A stretch of 64,000 nt of DNA, from positions 1 through 64,000 of the forward strand of contig CAMDMA010000013.1 in assembly GCA_945902075.1 (NCBI GenBank), given 5' to 3'. The notes below the pieces were generated by a model, which saw only the letters and a program-made list of their open reading frames with translations, was not told the DNA's origin and ran no database searches. How positions within the stretch are numbered: the first letter of the stretch is position 1; each line of letters opens with the position of its first letter. Positions 25,601 through 33,628 of the stretch are shown here, piece by piece. The position numbers and the translations under genes are program-made. The DNA comes from Candidatus Kuenenia stuttgartensis (GTDB lineage: Bacteria; Planctomycetota; Phycisphaerae; Phycisphaerales; SM1A02).

Positions 25601-26223
25601 GAACCAAGCAGCATGGTGCCCGTCGTCTCAATCGTCACGCTGGTGAAGATCGGCAGGTCGTTCGGCGTTCGCCCCGACTCGCGGATGGCATCGAGCACCG
25701 CATTGATCGCAACCTTTACCTGCAGAAGGTCCTGGGCGGTCTCGATCATAAACCCGTCGATGCCGCCAGCGATCAGGCCGCGCGCCTGCTCGTGATAGCT
25801 CGCGTGCATCTCCTCCCAGGTCGTCTGGCCGAGCGAGACGAGCTTTGTCCCCGGCCCGATTGAGCCGATCGCAAATCGGGGTTTGTCTGGCGATTCAAAC
25901 TTCGAGCACGCCGCGCGCGCGACCTGCGCCGCACGCACATTCAGGTCGAAAGTCCACGACGCCATCTCCTCATCGAACTCGCGGCCGACAAGGATGTTGG
26001 AACCAAAGCTGTCAGTTTCAACGACATCTGCGCCCACGGCGAGAAAACTCTCGTGGATGCGCTGGATCACGTCGGGACGCGTCTTGACGAGGATATCGGT
26101 GCAGTTGTCGCGACCGAGATAGTCCGCTGGCATGCAATCGGCGCACGCATGGATCGAGGTGCCCATGGCACCGTCAAAAACGAGGGTCCGAGATTCAAGA
26201 GCCTGAAGGAGCGAGCGATGCAT
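22672..26223 (-). CDS. metH: Cobalamin-dependent methionine synthase
   Basis: Transfers the methyl group of 5-methyltetrahydrofolate through cobalamin to homocysteine. The 1183 residues hold all four modules. Homocysteine-binding domain about 1-325 has zinc ligands Cys229 (LNCATGP) and GGCCGT at 293-298. The pterin-binding domain is about 345-610 (ERTNANGSRKF, DSTDPAVIEAGL). The B12 domain is about 650-880 with the cobalt-ligating His751 in GDVHDIGKN. The SAM-binding reactivation domain is C-terminal (RYSFGYPACPDMSDQEKLF, about 1125-1145). Slightly shorter than the E. coli enzyme (1227). It has its own promoter and adjacent palindrome; the DMT transporter follows after 3 bp. Confidence 0.98.
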   Translation of the reverse strand: MHRSLLQALESRTLVFDGAMGTSIHACADCMPADYLGRDNCTDILVKTRPDVIQRIHESFLAVGADVVETDSFGSNILVGREFDEEMASWTFDLNVRAAQVARAACSKFESPDKPRFAIGSIGPGTKLVSLGQTTWEEMHASYHEQARGLIAGGIDGFMIETAQDLLQVKVAINAVLDAIRESGRTPNDLPIFTSVTIETTGTMLLGSDIAAVVNALKPFPIHSLGLNCATGPVEMAEHVAYLSKNWDRAVSVLPNAGLPILVEGRTEYPLQPRAFREAMRRFLEEFRVNSVGGCCGTTPEHIAEVASLVRELGFDRRRAPRDIVPQAPGCSSLYGFVEFAQENSFLIVAERTNANGSRKFKRLLDESDFDGLVSMAREEIKDGGQVLDVCVDFVGRNGVKDMEEVAARYVRQVNAPIMFDSTDPAVIEAGLKRHGGKAVVNSINLEDGEERLNRICPLLKTYGAACVALTIDEDPQAGMAKTAARKLEIATRIRDLYTRKWGLPEEDILFDPLTFTIATGNDDDRRLGLETLDGIEAISRAFPRCGIILGLSNISFGLKPSARTVLNSVFLHHARARGLTAAIVHASKILPKNRIADTEWDAAEWLIFDRRGAERPEGQSERFDPLLHFISLFPDGMEDTTAKKSLADLPIEERLARHIIDGEDRDLDKSLAEAMLLYPPLAIINDHLLGGMKTVGELFGSGQMQLPFVLQSAAVMKKAVAMLEPHMPKAEAGASKKAKIVLATVAGDVHDIGKNLVDIILSNNGFDIHNIGIKQPLHQILDAWRRTGADAIGMSGLLVKSVAVMEENLHEMNRLGINVPVILGGAALTRHYAESHLRNIYKGPLYYGRDAFEGLSVCDALASKSLATIDADIDARLAKREAVDTKVAAARATEPRVELRERSSVSTTVVIPKPPFFGDRVVEDIPLEQVYPYINLVALFRGQWGFKKGDMGEVEYEKYLDQHARPVFERLSRQCRDEKILRPQVVYGYFPVNSEGEDLVVYDPKDQTREIERFRFPRQGSRERLCISDFFRPASTGEKDVLGLHCVTVGTEASHRAKELFERNDYTEYLYLHGFGVECAEALAEMWHKRMRAELGIGHEDSPEIRKLFTQNYRGSRYSFGYPACPDMSDQEKLFRLLRPERIGCVLTENWQIVPEQSTSAIVVHHPEAKYFAVESAARVQG

Positions 26224-26229
26224 GCCGCG

Positions 26230-26258
26230 AGGATAGGGTGCGCACGCGGTTCCTTCAA
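26230..26258 (-). promoter_or_regulatory. metH promoter TTGAAG-N17-TATCCT, predicted leaderless
   Basis: On the minus strand TTGAAG (26253-26258), a 17-bp spacer, TATCCT (26230-26235), GCGGC-containing 6-nt spacer, then ATG 26223. Box sequences and spacing fit sigma70. The start point would coincide with the ATG. No Shine-Dalgarno is needed or seen. Confidence 0.6.
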
Positions 26259-26278
26259 CCGTTCATCCGGATGAACGG
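26259..26278. promoter_or_regulatory. 20-bp perfect palindrome abutting the metH -35 box
   Basis: CCGTTCATCCGGATGAACGG reads identically on both strands and ends exactly where the metH -35 hexamer begins. An overlapping inverted pair ATCCG...CGGAT (26265-26280) shares its core. Size, symmetry and position fit a dimeric regulator acting on metH. I cannot name the regulator. The rest of 26279-26461, up to the S41 gene, shows no other feature except C-rich runs. Confidence 0.55.
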
Positions 26279-26461
26279 ATGGAGTTTTGGGCTTCGTGTC
26301 TGTTTCGTGCCTCTTTCGCACATCGTTCGGAGATGGAATTCCCACCATCTCGCCGGAATGTTGGATTCTGCACAGGGCAGCCTGCGTCTAACATCCCCCC
26401 CGCCCGAGCTGACTCCGTCGAGTGCAAACCCGCATCGACGCCCCCCCCACTCCGACCCAAC

Positions 26462-28114
26462 ATGCACTCCATCACTCGCGCATTGCGCACGATCCGAATT
26501 TCGCTTCTCGCGCCATGCGCCTCAATCGTGTTCACGTTGGGCTGTGCGGGAACAACGAAGGTTGCCTCCTCCCCGGCTGCACCCACCTCTCTTGACTCCA
26601 CGACCTCCACCGCGGAGCCCAACTCGGCGCCAATCGCGACGGCGCCGCCGGTGAGGCAGGTCGAGACATTCGATGCCGTCTGGACCACCGTGCGCGACAG
26701 TCACTTCGACAAGTCGCTCAATGGTGTCGATTGGGTTGCTGTACGCGACGAACTTCGTCCTGCCGCGATCGCTGCTGGTTCGCAAGACGAACTCCGGGCG
26801 ATCCTGCTCGACATGCTTGCGCGGCTCGGCCAAAGCCATTTCACCATCATTCCTGGCGAGGTTGCTGACCGCTCGCCAACCATATCGACTCCGGAAAAAC
26901 GCGCGGCTGCACCGACAGATGACGCTGTGGCGTCGACCGACGGCACCGATGCTGCGGACGCGCGTTCAACAGCCACGGTGACGCCCGTCGACGCTGTCGA
27001 TACTCCCGGTGTTTCCGGCCTCGACATCGCGCTCGTAGACGGCGAGCCGACGGTGCTTCGCGTTTCACCCGGACTTGGCGGCGCGAAGAGCGGCGTACTT
27101 CCGGGATGGACGCTCGTCAAGGTTGATGGCCAGAATGTGTCTGACTCGCTTCGATCGCTCCGCGACGCGCTTGCGCTTGAAACAGACGACGCTTCGCAAC
27201 ATGCGCGGCTGCTTCGCACCGAACTCGCGGTTTCAGGCTCAGCACTGCTGACCGGCCGTGCTGGCGAAACTTCGACTGCGACATTTGCAACCGAAGACGG
27301 AACTGAGATCGATGTCAACATCGCATTCGAACCTGCTCCGTACGGAAGCACGCAATTCGGAAACTTGCCGCCGCTTCCCGTTGAGGTGGAGTCACGCGTG
27401 ATCGAAGTCGACGCCGACGGCGCGAAGCCCGTGCGGGTCGGTGTCATTTCCTTCAACATTTGGATGACTGCGGCGTCGCCCGCGATCGACCGTGCTGTCG
27501 ATGCACTCCGCACGTGTGATGGAATCGTTGTCGACCTCCGCGGGAATCCCGGGGGCGTCGGTGCGATGTCGATGGGTGTCGCCGGCCACTTTCTTACGGA
27601 AACCGCGAGCCTCGGCTCCATGATCGGCCGCGACAACACACTCGAATTTAAAGCGAGCCCGAGAAAAGTTTCGACCGCCGGCAAGCGCGTGCGTCCCTAT
27701 TCACGACCTCTTGCGATCGTGGTTGATGCGCGCAGCGCAAGTACAAGCGAAGTCTTTGCCGGAGGTCTTCAAGATCTCGGCCGCGCCCGCGTATTCGGCG
27801 AAACGAGCGCGGGAATGGCACTGCCTGCACAAGCAATTGAACTCCCAAACGGCGACGTACTCCTTCATGCGATCGCTGACTTCGTCACATCAAAGGGCGT
27901 GCGCCTTGAGGGGCGCGGTGTCGTACCCGATGAAGCGGTGACTCCAACGCGAGCCTCGCTCCTTGCCGGCGATGACCCAGCGATCGATGCCGCAAAGGCA
28001 TGGATCGCGGGACGCACGATTGCAGCACGAAATGCGAAGAATGCAGCGACAGCCCTCGACGCAGCTTCTGTTCCAACATCGATGCCGAACGATTCTGTGC
28101 CGAATTCGAACTGA
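26462..28114 (+). CDS. S41-family C-terminal processing peptidase-like lipoprotein
   Basis: A 550-residue protein with a lipobox near Cys28 (SIVFTLGCAG), so probably membrane-anchored and outside the cytoplasm. The N-terminal TSP-type helical segment (VETFDAVWTTVRDSHFDKSLNGVDW) is followed by a PDZ-like region (about 175-280, GVLPGWTLVKVDGQNV). The peptidase core has GIVVDLRGNPGGVGAM and VDARSASTSEVFAGGLQDLGR, the latter holding the predicted nucleophile serine. The loop that gives the catalytic lysine in classic CtpA enzymes reads GETSAGMALP, without lysine, so this is more like the tricorn/S41B group or is inactive. A low-complexity Ala/Thr insert lies at about 140-180. Confidence 0.87.
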   Translation: MHSITRALRTIRISLLAPCASIVFTLGCAGTTKVASSPAAPTSLDSTTSTAEPNSAPIATAPPVRQVETFDAVWTTVRDSHFDKSLNGVDWVAVRDELRPAAIAAGSQDELRAILLDMLARLGQSHFTIIPGEVADRSPTISTPEKRAAAPTDDAVASTDGTDAADARSTATVTPVDAVDTPGVSGLDIALVDGEPTVLRVSPGLGGAKSGVLPGWTLVKVDGQNVSDSLRSLRDALALETDDASQHARLLRTELAVSGSALLTGRAGETSTATFATEDGTEIDVNIAFEPAPYGSTQFGNLPPLPVEVESRVIEVDADGAKPVRVGVISFNIWMTAASPAIDRAVDALRTCDGIVVDLRGNPGGVGAMSMGVAGHFLTETASLGSMIGRDNTLEFKASPRKVSTAGKRVRPYSRPLAIVVDARSASTSEVFAGGLQDLGRARVFGETSAGMALPAQAIELPNGDVLLHAIADFVTSKGVRLEGRGVVPDEAVTPTRASLLAGDDPAIDAAKAWIAGRTIAARNAKNAATALDAASVPTSMPNDSVPNSN

Positions 28115-28202
28115 GCGACCTCTCACACGAAGACACACGTCAACGGTCAGCCCGGTCAACATGAACATTTGATCGATAGCCCGAAAAATCACGAGTTTCA
28201 CC

Positions 28203-29144
28203 ATGCAAACGATTTTGACTCTCCGTTCCGCGCGCCTCGCCGCCGGACTCTTTGCCAACCTCTTTCTTTCGAGCGCCCTGATGGCGCAGGGCACCGCGCA
28301 ACCCGCACCCGCGGCATCTCCCACCGTGCCGCCAGTTGCCGCCCCAAGTGCTGCACTGCCCGACGCGAAAGACATTCTCGAAAAATCCATCGTCGCCATT
28401 GGTGGCAAAGACAATTGGACGAAGCTCAAGTCTGTCGAAATCAAGGGTTCAATGGATATCCCCGGCGCTGGAATCAAGGGGCCGATGATTGCGCGCAGCA
28501 TTGCTCCAAACATGATGCTCACGGAAATGGAGCTCCCAGGATTTGGAACGGTTCGCACGGGCTTCGACGGTACGACCGCATGGTCGATTGACCCCTCAGG
28601 CGGACCACGACTCCTTGAGGGCACAGAAAAGGACATGCTTGCTCGCGAGAGCTCGTTCTTCAAAGATCTTGAGTTGATCAAGTACTGGGACACGATTGAG
28701 ACCGTTGGCGAGGGCGACTTCGGTGGAGTTGCCTGTTGGAAACTCAGCGCCAAAAAGGGCGAACAGTCTGCGGTGCTTTGGTTCGAAAAAGACTCTGGTC
28801 TTGCCCGCGGAAGTGAAATGACGGTTGCGACACAACTCGGAAACATCCCGGTCGTCAACACCATCGTCGAGTACCGCACCTTTGGTGATGTCAAACTCGG
28901 TACCCGCACCGAGACTTCGCAGATGGGGCAGAAGATGATTTCGATCATCGACTCTGTCACCTTCGATGGCGTCGATCCGAAGGCGCTCGAACTTCCTATC
29001 GAGATCAAGGCACTGCTTGAGCCGGAGCCGTCTGAAGAAGATGAAGTAGAAGCAGCGCCTGCTTCCACGCCGGCAGCGCCTGCTTCCACGCCGGCAGCGC
29101 CTGCCCCCACGCCGGCGGCGCCTGCTTCCACGCCAAAATCCTGA
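28203..29144 (+). CDS. LolA-like secreted protein 1, with Pro/Ala/Thr repeat tail
   Basis: A 313-residue exported protein (signal about 1-28, SSALMAQG). The body resembles outer-membrane lipoprotein-carrier-like (LolA/DUF4292-type) folds: AKDILEKSIVAIGGKDNWTKLKSVEIKGSMDIPGAG, then strands for a half barrel (GFDGTTAWSIDPSGGPRLL, CWKLSAKKGEQSAVLWFEKDSGL). The C-terminus (about 285-313) is made of PASTPAA repeats. It is the first of three similar genes in tandem downstream of the S41 peptidase. Such proteins often test a paired lipid or lipoprotein client, but nothing specific is known here. Confidence 0.78.
   Translation: MQTILTLRSARLAAGLFANLFLSSALMAQGTAQPAPAASPTVPPVAAPSAALPDAKDILEKSIVAIGGKDNWTKLKSVEIKGSMDIPGAGIKGPMIARSIAPNMMLTEMELPGFGTVRTGFDGTTAWSIDPSGGPRLLEGTEKDMLARESSFFKDLELIKYWDTIETVGEGDFGGVACWKLSAKKGEQSAVLWFEKDSGLARGSEMTVATQLGNIPVVNTIVEYRTFGDVKLGTRTETSQMGQKMISIIDSVTFDGVDPKALELPIEIKALLEPEPSEEDEVEAAPASTPAAPASTPAAPAPTPAAPASTPKS
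29055..29134 (+). repeat. 21-bp tandem repeat in the LolA-like 1 C-terminus
   Basis: Nearly four copies of GCGCCTGCTTCCACGCCGGC plus one base, encoding APASTPA-type repeats. Copies 1 and 2 are identical; copy 3 has C changes (CCCCCAC); copy 4 is cut short by the stop region. Confidence 0.9.
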
Positions 29145-29263
29145 CGATGTCCTCGTTGATCCGCGCATGCATTGATCGTGATCGACGACCTCGCTTTGTA
29201 TGGAACACCGCTCAAGTTCGGCGCGTCAGTCGCGCACCGCTCCTGCGGCACAACGGAGAACCC

Positions 29264-30151
29264 ATGCATCGCTCGATCCTCACACACGCTGCGCCATTCG
29301 CCTTCAAACTCTTCGCAGGCAACACCGCAGCACTCGCACTTATGCTCATCGCCGGCGCCGCAGTCTCGACCACTGCGGCGCCGGTCTTCTTTTCGACGAC
29401 CCTCACCGATCCGCTCCCGGATGGCGCGCTCCTCGTCCGAGCCGCGATCGAACGCATGGGCGGAACGCGTTGGAAGTCGATCGCGAGTTTTGAGTCGATC
29501 GCCACCGCAAAGAGTGCGATGGGTGATGCGCGGATTGAGTACCGATTTGTTGCACCGCAATCGCACCTACTGGTGCAGTCGATGCCCGGCGGCCGGGGTG
29601 TTTTAGAGATGGGCTCCACCGGGGGAACCGCCTGGATGGGCGAACCCGGACGCGCGCGCGCGGTTGATCCGAAGATGGCCGCGGAAATTGCAGGAGGCGG
29701 CGATCTCCAGACCCTCGTGCGCTCGCTTGAAGATCGATTCGATGCCTTCGAAACGAAGGCGCGGGAGTCGGTCGATGGGAAGGTCGTGTGGACCATCATG
29801 ATGACGCCACGAAACTCACCGACGCCCGATGCGCGTTGGACGCTCTACCTCGACGCGACTTCCGGACTCGTGCACGGATTCGAGATTCCCCCGCCACCGA
29901 AAGACACGCGGACGAATGCACCGACACCGACGGGCCAACGAATTCGACTCTCGCGATGGGAGTCCGTCGAGCACCCGGCGAGCACCGCAGAGGGCGACAA
30001 ACTGATCGCATTCCGTGATGCGACGATCACCGCGGGCGGCGCAGAGACGACGCTCCTGTACACCAAAGTTGCGGTCGACGGCCTTGAGAAAAGTGCGATC
30101 TCGCCACCCGTCGCCATCGAGCCAATGCCGACAGCGCCGGCATCTCGTTGA
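29264..30151 (+). CDS. LolA-like secreted protein 2
   Basis: A 295-residue exported protein with a signal segment (about 12-38, ALALMLIAGAAVSTTAA). It shares with its neighbours the opening LLVRAAIERMGGTRWKSIASFESIATAKS and the order of short beta strands (GTAWMGEPGRARAVDPKMAAEI, DARWTLYLDATSGLVHGFEI), so it is a diverged paralogue. ATG 29264 has GGAG 9 nt upstream; in-frame upstream codons look non-coding. Function unknown; expected in the periplasm or at the cell envelope. Confidence 0.75.
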   Translation: MHRSILTHAAPFAFKLFAGNTAALALMLIAGAAVSTTAAPVFFSTTLTDPLPDGALLVRAAIERMGGTRWKSIASFESIATAKSAMGDARIEYRFVAPQSHLLVQSMPGGRGVLEMGSTGGTAWMGEPGRARAVDPKMAAEIAGGGDLQTLVRSLEDRFDAFETKARESVDGKVVWTIMMTPRNSPTPDARWTLYLDATSGLVHGFEIPPPPKDTRTNAPTPTGQRIRLSRWESVEHPASTAEGDKLIAFRDATITAGGAETTLLYTKVAVDGLEKSAISPPVAIEPMPTAPASR

Positions 30152-30159
30152 ACATCGCA

Positions 30160-30192
30160 AGTAGGGAAGCGCGGCCAGTAGGGAAGCGCGGC
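30160..30192 (+). repeat. 16-bp direct repeat between LolA-like genes 2 and 3
   Basis: AGTAGGGAAGCGCGGC occurs at 30160-30175 and again at 30177-30192, separated by one C. It sits 9 bp after a stop codon in an otherwise featureless 94-bp gap. Confidence 0.8.
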
Positions 30193-30245
30193 AGGGCGGC
30201 ATCTCCTCGCACAATCCATACTGCGTGCACTGAGCGAGCGACCGC

Positions 30246-31169
30246 ATGAACCATACACCCCACTCGGACAAATCTGTGCGTCGGTGCCTGATCGCAGCGA
30301 CGATCGCACTTTTTGCAGCGACCTCCCCGCCTTCGTCGGTTGAACCGATCGTGCGCGATGTGCAGGCGGCTCCAGCGCCACTCCCCGCCTCCGTACCCAC
30401 CGCGCGCGCGCTACTCGATGCCGTCTCGCGATACATCGGAACCGCGGAACGGCTTGAACGCATCCGCTCCTATCGCATTGAATCACACGGAACCCAACGG
30501 TTTCGCGCCCTTCTCTCGCAAGAGTGGATCGAACTACCGATCGTCGCCACGGTTTTTTGGAGAGACAATCTCAGTGCGCGGTGGACACTCACTGAAACGA
30601 TTGTCGATGCAGACGGCAATGATGCGATTGCTCGGCGGGAGGTAGGTCGGGTAGGCGATGTCTCATGGACACGTGATGAACGCGACAAGTGCGCCGAATA
30701 TCTTCGCATTCCAAACCTCAGCGACACGGTCGAACGCAACGATCCCTTCCGCGTGCTTCTGCGCGAAATCCCCTGTCATTCCCAGAGTTTCACTGAAGCA
30801 AACATCGTCGGAGAAACCACTATTGATGGGCGTCCTTGCCTCCGCGTTGATGTGTGTGCGCCCTGTGGATACGACGATCGACGAACACGATCCCTCTGGA
30901 TCGACTCCGCAAGTGGCGAACTCCTCGCGCTTCGTACAAGCGCCAGTGATGCGCGTACTGACTTCACCGATTGGCGGATTGAGGATGGCGTTCGCCTTCC
31001 ACGAGGCATCTCTACCGAAGCTTTGTTCGGTGGAGCACGGATAAGTGCCGATGTTGCCAAGGTGACTTTCAACGATGTTGCTGATGACGAAATCGTCGTG
31101 CCGACCAACCTCCATGATCCAAACGCTGTGCTCTCTGCTGAGAAACAACGATCGACAAGCGACTCGTGA
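30246..31169 (+). CDS. LolA-like secreted protein 3
   Basis: A 307-residue exported protein with a signal region (about 10-42). The domain starts ARALLDAVSRYIGTAERLERIRSYRIESHGTQRF, parallel to its two upstream paralogues, and continues with strands such as TTIDGRPCLRVDVCAPCGYDDRRTRSLWIDSASGELLAL. Two close cysteines (CAPCGY) could form a disulfide. Third member of the tandem set after the S41 peptidase. No terminator is clear before the ABC transporter genes, whose own promoter is AT-rich. Confidence 0.72.
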   Translation: MNHTPHSDKSVRRCLIAATIALFAATSPPSSVEPIVRDVQAAPAPLPASVPTARALLDAVSRYIGTAERLERIRSYRIESHGTQRFRALLSQEWIELPIVATVFWRDNLSARWTLTETIVDADGNDAIARREVGRVGDVSWTRDERDKCAEYLRIPNLSDTVERNDPFRVLLREIPCHSQSFTEANIVGETTIDGRPCLRVDVCAPCGYDDRRTRSLWIDSASGELLALRTSASDARTDFTDWRIEDGVRLPRGISTEALFGGARISADVAKVTFNDVADDEIVVPTNLHDPNAVLSAEKQRSTSDS

Positions 31170-31258
31170 CCGAGCGCACGGGACAGATACCTGTGGATGC
31201 TATTGTTGTTTTTAATATGCTTTTCACAACAGTAGATTCGCATACACACTGCGTCGGT

Positions 31259-31264
31259 TACACT
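31259..31264 (+). promoter_or_regulatory. -10-like hexamer TACACT, 7 nt before ATG
   Basis: TACACT, GGCAGAT, ATG at 31272. The region just upstream (31201-31250) is unusually AT-rich for this window. A weak -35 TTCGCA stands 16 bp upstream. Confidence 0.45.
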
Positions 31265-31271
31265 GGCAGAT

Positions 31272-32240
31272 ATGTCTTCAGCGCTCCGAATATCAGCGGG
31301 CTCATCAGCCGTCCGCATTGAAAACGTTTCTAAGCGATTCGGCTCCGTGCAGGCCGTTCGTGGCATCTCGCTTGAGATTCCTGAACGATCGCTCTGTGGA
31401 TTCCTCGGGCCGAACGGTGCTGGCAAGAGCACGACAATCCGCATGATCATGTCGATCATTTCGCCCGACTCAGGAACCGTCGAAGTACTCGGAAGTTCTG
31501 CACTCGCGATGAAGGATCGCATCGGCTATCTGCCGGAGGAGCGCGGGCTCTACCGAAAGATGAAGGTTGGCGACTTTGTCGGCTACATGGCAAAGCTCAA
31601 GGGCGTGCATTCGACCGGACTCAGTCGCCGCATCGATGACTGGCTCGAGCGGCTCGCCCTCCCGGGCGTCGCCAAGCGCCGTTGTGAAGAACTCTCGAAG
31701 GGTCAGCAGCAGAAGATTCAACTCCTCGCTTCGATCATCCACGCGCCCGACCTCTTGATCCTCGATGAGCCGTTCTCAGGGCTTGATCCGATCAATGGTC
31801 GACTTATCACCGATCTCATTCGTAGTGAACAGGCTCGGGGCGCGACAATCATTTTCTCTACGCACCAAATGCACACTGCGGAAGCACTCTGCGACAAGGT
31901 TGTTCTCATCAACAAAGGTGACAAGGTGCTCGACGCATCCCTTGAGTCGCTGCGCGCTCGTCATGACGATCGCGGCCTCCTCTGCGAACCGAAGTCGAAT
32001 GTCACCCACTTCGCCGATTCTGCCGTTCGAAGCGGGCTCGCCATCGCGGCGCGCGCACGCGAGGACGGCACGGTTGAACTCGATCTCCCAAACGGCGCCG
32101 ATTCGACGGAGGCCATGCGCGCGGCGCTCGAACTCTCGCCCATGCGCTCAATCGCGCTTCGTCGTATGAGCCTTGATGACCTTTTCGTCGAACTTGTCGG
32201 TGGCTCGGATGTAGCGAAGGGAGCTCGAATCGATGCCTGA
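31272..32240 (+). CDS. ABC transporter ATP-binding protein (NatA-like)
   Basis: A 322-residue ATPase. Walker A GPNGAGKST (about residue 50), Q-loop region YLPEERGLYRKM, signature ELSKGQQQKIQ (a variant of LSGGQ), Walker B LLILDEPFSGLD, H-loop STHQMH. The C-terminal 90 residues form the extra domain of NatA/CcmA-type exporters. It overlaps the permease gene by 8 nt, so the two form one exporter. The NatA-type EERGLY Q-loop makes sodium or drug export the nearest analogy; substrate not known. Confidence 0.95.
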   Translation: MSSALRISAGSSAVRIENVSKRFGSVQAVRGISLEIPERSLCGFLGPNGAGKSTTIRMIMSIISPDSGTVEVLGSSALAMKDRIGYLPEERGLYRKMKVGDFVGYMAKLKGVHSTGLSRRIDDWLERLALPGVAKRRCEELSKGQQQKIQLLASIIHAPDLLILDEPFSGLDPINGRLITDLIRSEQARGATIIFSTHQMHTAEALCDKVVLINKGDKVLDASLESLRARHDDRGLLCEPKSNVTHFADSAVRSGLAIAARAREDGTVELDLPNGADSTEAMRAALELSPMRSIALRRMSLDDLFVELVGGSDVAKGARIDA

Positions 32241-33600
32241 GCGCGCGAAACAACATTATCTCACGAAAGTCGCGCTGATTGCCTGGCGCGAGTTCCGCTT
32301 CACAGCACTCACCAAGGGATTCATTTTTGGTGCAGTCGCGATGCCTGTCCTCATGTTTGGCGTCATCGCCCTCATGCCCATGCTGCTTTCGCGCGAATCG
32401 CCACCGCTTGTGGGCACGATCGTGATCGCTGATCCGTCGGGCACGATTCTTCCTCGCGCCCGTGACATTCTTGCCTCACCGCCCTCGAATGTTGAAGTCT
32501 TGCAAGACCTCGCGGAGAATCCCCCCACAGATCCTGCAGCACAGCTCGACGCGCTCTCCGAACTCGGCGACACCCCCACTCAACGCATCGAAGTCGAATG
32601 GCGCGCAGAGCAGTCACTCGACGCGATCGAGCCGATGAAGTCAGAACTCCGAGAGGGGCTCATCCTTGCTGGAGCTGCGATCCCCATCGCGTCACTCGAT
32701 CCATCGGTCGAAGCAAAGCCATTCGAGCTCTACATCCCAAGTTCACTTTCGCCAAAGCATGTGCGACAGATCACCCGCGCCATCCAACAAGCGGTCGAAG
32801 ATGAACGCATCGCCCGCAGCGGAATCGATGCCAACTTGATCTCACGCCTCGCAAAAGTTCCTTCGCCTGCCACCACGCGCATCTCGCCCGAGGGTGGCGA
32901 GGCGCAAGAACGCACCGAACTCCGCTTGATCGTGCCAGGTGCGTTCATGATGCTGCTTTGGATTTGCGTATTCACCAGCGCAAATTATTTGCTCACAACA
33001 ACCATCGAAGAGAAGTCAAACAAGGTGATGGAAGTCTTGCTCGCGGCTGCAAGCCCAATGCAACTGCTCGCAGGCAAGATCCTCGGCTACTCGATGGTCA
33101 GCCTCGTGATGCTCGTCATGTATGGCGGACTCGGTATGGCCGGTCTCGCCGCAGCAACCATGCTTGATCTCGTGCCGATGTCACACATCGCCTACCTTCT
33201 GATTTTCTTTGTGATGGCATACTTCATGGTGAGTTCGATGATGGCGGCGGTTGGGAGTGCAGTCAGCGATCTCCGCGAGGCACAGTCACTCGTTGGGCCG
33301 GTCATGATGCTGTTGATCGTGCCGCTGATGCTGTGGGCGCCGATTATTGAGAACCCGAACGGCCCGCTCGCGACCATTGCGAGCTTTATTCCTCCGGCAA
33401 GCCCATTCGTGATGGTGTTGCGACTCACCGCCTCGACCGAGGAAATTCCAATCTGGCAAACCGCGCTTGCGATCGCCTGGGGCTTCGGCTGCGCCTGGGG
33501 AATGCTTTGGCTCGCCGCCCGTATTTTCCGCGTGGGCGTGTTGATGCAAGGCAAGCCGCCGACACCGAAGGAACTCGTGAAGTGGGCCTTTGTGAAGTGA
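32233..33600 (+). CDS. ABC-2 family permease (NatB-like)
   Basis: A 455-residue membrane protein. TM1 is near residues 25-52, then a large extracytoplasmic domain (about 55-230), then five or six helices (about 232-435) with the conserved TTTIEEKSNKVMEVLLAAASPMQLLAGKILGY region of NatB-type permeases. Partners the ATPase encoded just upstream. A half-size permease with a large external loop is usual for this family. No dedicated terminator follows; the next gene starts 28 bp downstream with its own -10-like box. Confidence 0.93.
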   Translation: MPERAKQHYLTKVALIAWREFRFTALTKGFIFGAVAMPVLMFGVIALMPMLLSRESPPLVGTIVIADPSGTILPRARDILASPPSNVEVLQDLAENPPTDPAAQLDALSELGDTPTQRIEVEWRAEQSLDAIEPMKSELREGLILAGAAIPIASLDPSVEAKPFELYIPSSLSPKHVRQITRAIQQAVEDERIARSGIDANLISRLAKVPSPATTRISPEGGEAQERTELRLIVPGAFMMLLWICVFTSANYLLTTTIEEKSNKVMEVLLAAASPMQLLAGKILGYSMVSLVMLVMYGGLGMAGLAAATMLDLVPMSHIAYLLIFFVMAYFMVSSMMAAVGSAVSDLREAQSLVGPVMMLLIVPLMLWAPIIENPNGPLATIASFIPPASPFVMVLRLTASTEEIPIWQTALAIAWGFGCAWGMLWLAARIFRVGVLMQGKPPTPKELVKWAFVK

Positions 33601-33616
33601 CGCGCCCATTCGGCGC

Positions 33617-33622
33617 TACGCT
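33617..33622 (+). promoter_or_regulatory. -10-like hexamer TACGCT, 6 nt before GTG
   Basis: TACGCT, GTCCCC, then GTG 33629. The hexamer and spacing match the other leaderless candidates, here with a GTG start. Confidence 0.4.
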
Positions 33623-33628
33623 GTCCCC

